A stretch of DNA of 64,000 nucleotides, from assembly GCA_004154925.1 (NCBI GenBank), contig QJNS01000113.1:186001-250000 (forward strand), read 5' to 3'. The number at the start of each line of letters is the position of its first letter. The first letter of the stretch is position 1. This DNA is from Monosporascus cannonballus (Eukaryota; Ascomycota; Sordariomycetes; Xylariales). Position numbers and translations under genes: made by a program. Shown piece after piece: positions 61,204 through 64,000 of this stretch. The notes beneath the pieces are model-generated. The model worked only from the letters and a program-made list of their open reading frames with translations. It had not been told where the DNA came from and made no database searches.

Positions 61204-61624
61204 TATTACGGATCCCCGAATAGACCCGTTCTGGAGGCCTTAGGGCTACAAAAAAGAAAAAGCTCCATATTTTAAATTACATAATTTAAAATAATTTAAC
61301 TGATTTATTAGATTATACAGATTACTATGATCTGGATAATTTAATAAATCCAAAAGATTAATATTATACTAGCAGAATAAAAAGAGGTATAAAGCTTCAG
61401 GTTTTTTATATAAATAGCCACCTACTTAGTTTTCGCTCCTTAGCTATTAATCTAAGCCTTTAATTCAAAGGCAACTATACCGTTCTCTAATTAAGGGAAA
61501 AGTTTTTAAATCTCTTTAACGAATAAACCACCGAATTATTCCTCGTCCTATTGTTACCTGCAAATCAAGACCCTTTTCGGATACTGCTCATACCTCCAGG
61601 TGGATGTATGACAGGTTCGTTACA
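61204..61624 (+). repeat. 3' LTR of nested chromovirus
   Basis: Begins TATTACGGATCCCCGAATAG and ends GGTTCGTTACA. An A/G-rich tract at 61188-61203 precedes it as polypurine tract. Confidence 0.9.
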
Positions 61625-61629
61625 AAGCT
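61625..61629. repeat. Target-site duplication AAGCT, right copy
   Basis: Identical to 54344-54348. Confidence 0.9.
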
Positions 61630-63297
61630 TTACTTTAAATTTCACGAAAGCTTTTTAACGAAGGATTATTAAAAAATAATTATTATTTTTTAGTTACTTA
61701 CCGGAAAAGTTTTCTTATAGTTCGAACTTATTATGAAAAATTATTTGCAGAATTACCCCGAGAAATTTTCGCATATAACTAATTATATTTTTAGCAAATA
61801 TAAGCATTTCGAAAAAAAAAAGTAAGTTTTATTTGGAAACTTAAATAAAAAATAACATATAATTAAACAGTTTTATTTCCTTCGCCAAATTAAGTTAGCA
61901 TCCGAATATACGATTAAATTTAACCGTTTGGTAATTATTTTAAACTTATTAAAAAATGCGTTATTTTATCCTTATTATAACGGCTTAAAACCTTAGGTTA
62001 AGAATAAAATATATATATAACCTAAGATAGGATTTTTTGCAAAATATACCGATAAGGTTATTATTGCCGACCGCCATATTTTTAATTAATATTTCGAAGA
62101 AAAGGGGACCGGTAAACGAAATAACGATAAAAGCTTTAGTAACCGAACTAAGAAAAATAAGGGCAAGCCTTAAAAAGAAGTAAATGCCGTTTCGAAAAAG
62201 CCCAAAAAAAACAAGTTTAACGTAAAATGTTTTAATTGTAGCAAAAAGGGATATTTTAAAAACGAATATTGTTTTTCCGCCAAAAGGAACTTTAAGAAAA
62301 GAGAAATTCCTTAATCCCAGAAAAAAATCAAAATAATTAAATAAAAAACCGATAATAAGTTAAAAAAGGAAGAAAAAAAGGTTAATTTAATTTTTTCCTA
62401 GCCAGAATTTATTATTACCATAATTACTTAAATTTAGAATAATATTTTAAAATATAAGGATTATTTTATTTGCCAGGATTTTAAGGTTAAAGCCTATAAG
62501 TATTACCTAGGATAAACGGTTTCCAGAATAATTATAGCGTTAGGATATTGTTATTATTTCGAATTATTTCAGTATAAGATGCATAATAAGGACGGTTAAT
62601 TTCGACCCGACGTTAATAATTATGGATAGTTATTTCCAAAGCTTTGTAAATTCTCCGAATATTCGGTATATACCGAAAATCCCTATAACCTATTGCACTT
62701 TACCGCTTGTTACCGTAATAATTATTTCGTTTATTTTAAAGCTAAGGAAAATAATAACTTTTGGCCTAAATAGGATAAGAAAATACTTACCGAACCTGAT
62801 AACGAATACAAATGCATAAAAACCTCCTGATGGCCAGAATACCTTAGGTTTTGTTATTTATATCTTAATTCAAAATGGAATCGAAAGGCTATATCGTAAG
62901 GGTATTTATGTTACGCCTCGACGTTTTGCATTTAATACGAATTCCTAAATATGGGAACATTTTTTTCGGAGGTATATTTTTCCGACCTTATGATTTAAAA
63001 AGTACAAGACCAAAGGATAAGCCAAAAGAAAACAATTACTTTCGGATGTTAATTGGGCAGAAAGAAATGGTACAAATATATGGATGATCACTGTACCAAG
63101 TACGCGGCTAAGAAGGTTCGAAAATGGAGACGCCTTCTCGTAAGCAGACCGCGTTAATCAAAAAACGATAGAGGCCCTCGAAAGTAAGGTATCGAGGAGC
63201 CCCAAAATACAAGACCTTATGTGAGGCAGCAAAAGGACTACGCAGCCAGATCGAGATTCCCTTGCGATACAGGAACAAGACGTTCAAAGCCATGATC
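61630..63297 (+). pseudogene. Gag 3' part and protease leader of pol-deleted chromovirus
   Basis: Continues the gag broken at 54348 and is collinear with 55496-57163 of the nested relative. Zinc knuckle at 62228-62269 reads CFNCSKKGYFKNEY: His and the last Cys of CX2CX4HX4C are Tyr. RIP damage falls steeply after about 62,875, and from 63,100 the sequence has ordinary GC. The homology to the protease leader stops at about 63297. Confidence 0.75.
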
Positions 63298-63928
63298 CTG
63301 ACCGACCGTCTCCAGTGCAGCCAGGATCGCAGGCGACAACGGTCCCCCGCTCAAATCCAACCCTACGGCGTTCCAATCGAAAGAAGTAGACGCCTCCGCC
63401 ATGGCGTCTATCTCGGAAACAAGCTGTGCCTGCTTTGTTTCCATACGTCGCCGCTTTTCCTCTAATCTTTCCTGTTTTTCCAATTAATCCAATTCGTAAC
63501 CTTCCTTCAGAATCGCAAAGGCTTTTTTTTCTAAAACGCCTTGTTAAAGGCGAAAACGTTTTAATCGACTAATAAGCTCTCTCGTTTTTTTTTTCAGCAG
63601 TTTCCTGGTATGCGGCCAAGGCTTTTTGGTGCGCGACCAAAGCATCTTCCACCTCGCGCTGCTCCTTTTGCAAGCGCTTGCGTTTCTCCTTAATTTTCAT
63701 TAAGGAATTTATATCCAACACGTCGTAAACTGAGCGCTAACGACGAGTATAATAACCACAACTGGGGATGTCCGCCATAAAGAAACAATTAAGCTCCCTT
63801 AAACGGACGTAATTCGAGCATGCGATAACCTTGGAGCCAAATTTCTCGATAAAATTTGTACGATTATTACGCGCTTCGCATTGATTTAAACGAGGTTTTC
63901 TTTTTTCTTTTTGAATGCGGCCTGTTAT
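63289..63928 (-). pseudogene. Antisense ORF in the pol-deleted copy, best preserved version
   Basis: Reads from ATA (ATG in the relative) at 63928 down to the deletion junction. N-terminal part: IEKFGSKVIACSNYVRLREL, CFFMADIPSCGYYTRR. The spacing suggests two CxxC pairs, of which the second Cys of each is now Tyr (TAY). A frame break near 63600 separates it from the intact C-terminal frame 63483-63289 (MEKQERLEEKRRRMETKQAQ ... GLDLSGGPLSPAILAALETV). The middle (KIKEKRKRLQKEQREVEDAL) is a charged coiled coil. After the junction the frame runs on into antisense pol sequence to 63238. Function unknown; a nucleic-acid-binding or dimerising role would be a guess. Confidence 0.65.
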
Positions 63929-64000
63929 GGTAAAATTAACTAAGATATCTCCAACTTTTTTTAACAAAATAAAATGGCAACTTACGGTTCTTATCTTTGG

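Larger units (their letters stand above)
54349..61624 (+). mobile_element. Nested full-length chromovirus (Ty3/gypsy)
   Basis: 7276 bp with LTRs of 431 and 421 bp and perfect AAGCT duplications. It carries gag with zinc knuckle, protease (IIDSGAESNFIS), reverse transcriptase (VYLDDIFIYS), RNase H, integrase, chromodomain and, on the opposite strand, a further ORF before the 3' LTR. It is less mutated than the gypsy pair on the left, so motifs can be read directly, but stops remain in all genes. Confidence 0.92.
53186..64000 (+). mobile_element. Pol-deleted chromovirus copy, interrupted and running off the right edge
   Basis: The 5' LTR (53186-53621) is followed by the first part of gag to 54348. 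The sequence resumes at 61625 in the middle of gag and runs through the zinc knuckle (62228-62269) to just before the protease. There, near 63297, it jumps to sequence that in its relative lies at the end of pol. It then continues through an antisense ORF to the window edge. Compared with the nested relative, about 3.3 kb of pol (protease, reverse transcriptase, RNase H, integrase) is missing. It is therefore a non-autonomous derivative. The 3' LTR should lie beyond 64000. Confidence 0.8.

Noticed and set aside
61204..64000. Two tandem chromoviruses sharing one LTR
   Set aside because: The sequence after 61624 begins in mid-gag exactly where 54348 stops, with AAGCT at both joints. Nesting explains this and tandem sharing does not.

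Overview
The window is nuclear DNA of a filamentous ascomycete (Pezizomycotina). Short GT-AG introns (50 to 273 nt), a PTH11-like fungal rhodopsin-fold receptor, an F-box protein, a fungal hybrid histidine kinase and Ty3/gypsy, Ty1/copia and Fot1/pogo transposons all point there. The species cannot be named from the sequence. The window is sharply split into gene islands of ordinary GC (about 1-5,800 and 19,000-34,900) and very AT-rich blocks (about 5,815-18,800 and 35,000 to the end). In the AT-rich blocks CpA/TpG is scarce, TpA abundant and CpG kept, as expected after repeat-induced point mutation (RIP), and almost every transposon reading frame is full of stops.

Layout. 1-1526: end of an unrecognised gene with a Q/P/Y-rich tail. 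1899-2160: relic of a GH18-like chitinase C-terminus with one premature stop. 2862-3910: multi-exon PTH11/SAT4-type membrane receptor (minus strand). 5981-18526: a Ty3/gypsy chromovirus carrying a second one (12523-18115) inserted with a TTAAG duplication. 19099-20154: frameshifted zinc-type enoyl reductase. 21982-23319: F-box gene. 24365-24487: probable relic of a paralogue of the first gene. 25165-25797: Dabb (stress-response A/B barrel) gene. 26126-26872: unrecognised gene. 27187-28740: MFS transporter. 29950-34101: large hybrid histidine kinase.

From 34596 to 53113 lies a Ty1/copia element whose 5' LTR was broken by a second LTR of a related family. That LTR is itself broken by a roughly 12.9-kb insertion of unknown class, which carries a Fot1/pogo DNA transposon. 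From 53186 past the right edge lies a chromovirus that has lost most of pol. It is interrupted by a full-length relative (54349-61624) with an AAGCT duplication. Both copies carry a divergent ORF antisense to pol, with a cysteine cluster and a charged coiled coil.

The host genes do not form an obvious pathway: no polyketide synthase, NRPS, terpene cyclase or pathway regulator accompanies the enoyl reductase or transporter. The coherent story is genome architecture: a two-compartment genome with nested, RIP-mutated retroelements ending about 0.5 kb from a sensor kinase start codon and about 0.6 kb from a broken reductase. All calls are from reading the sequence; no database search was run.
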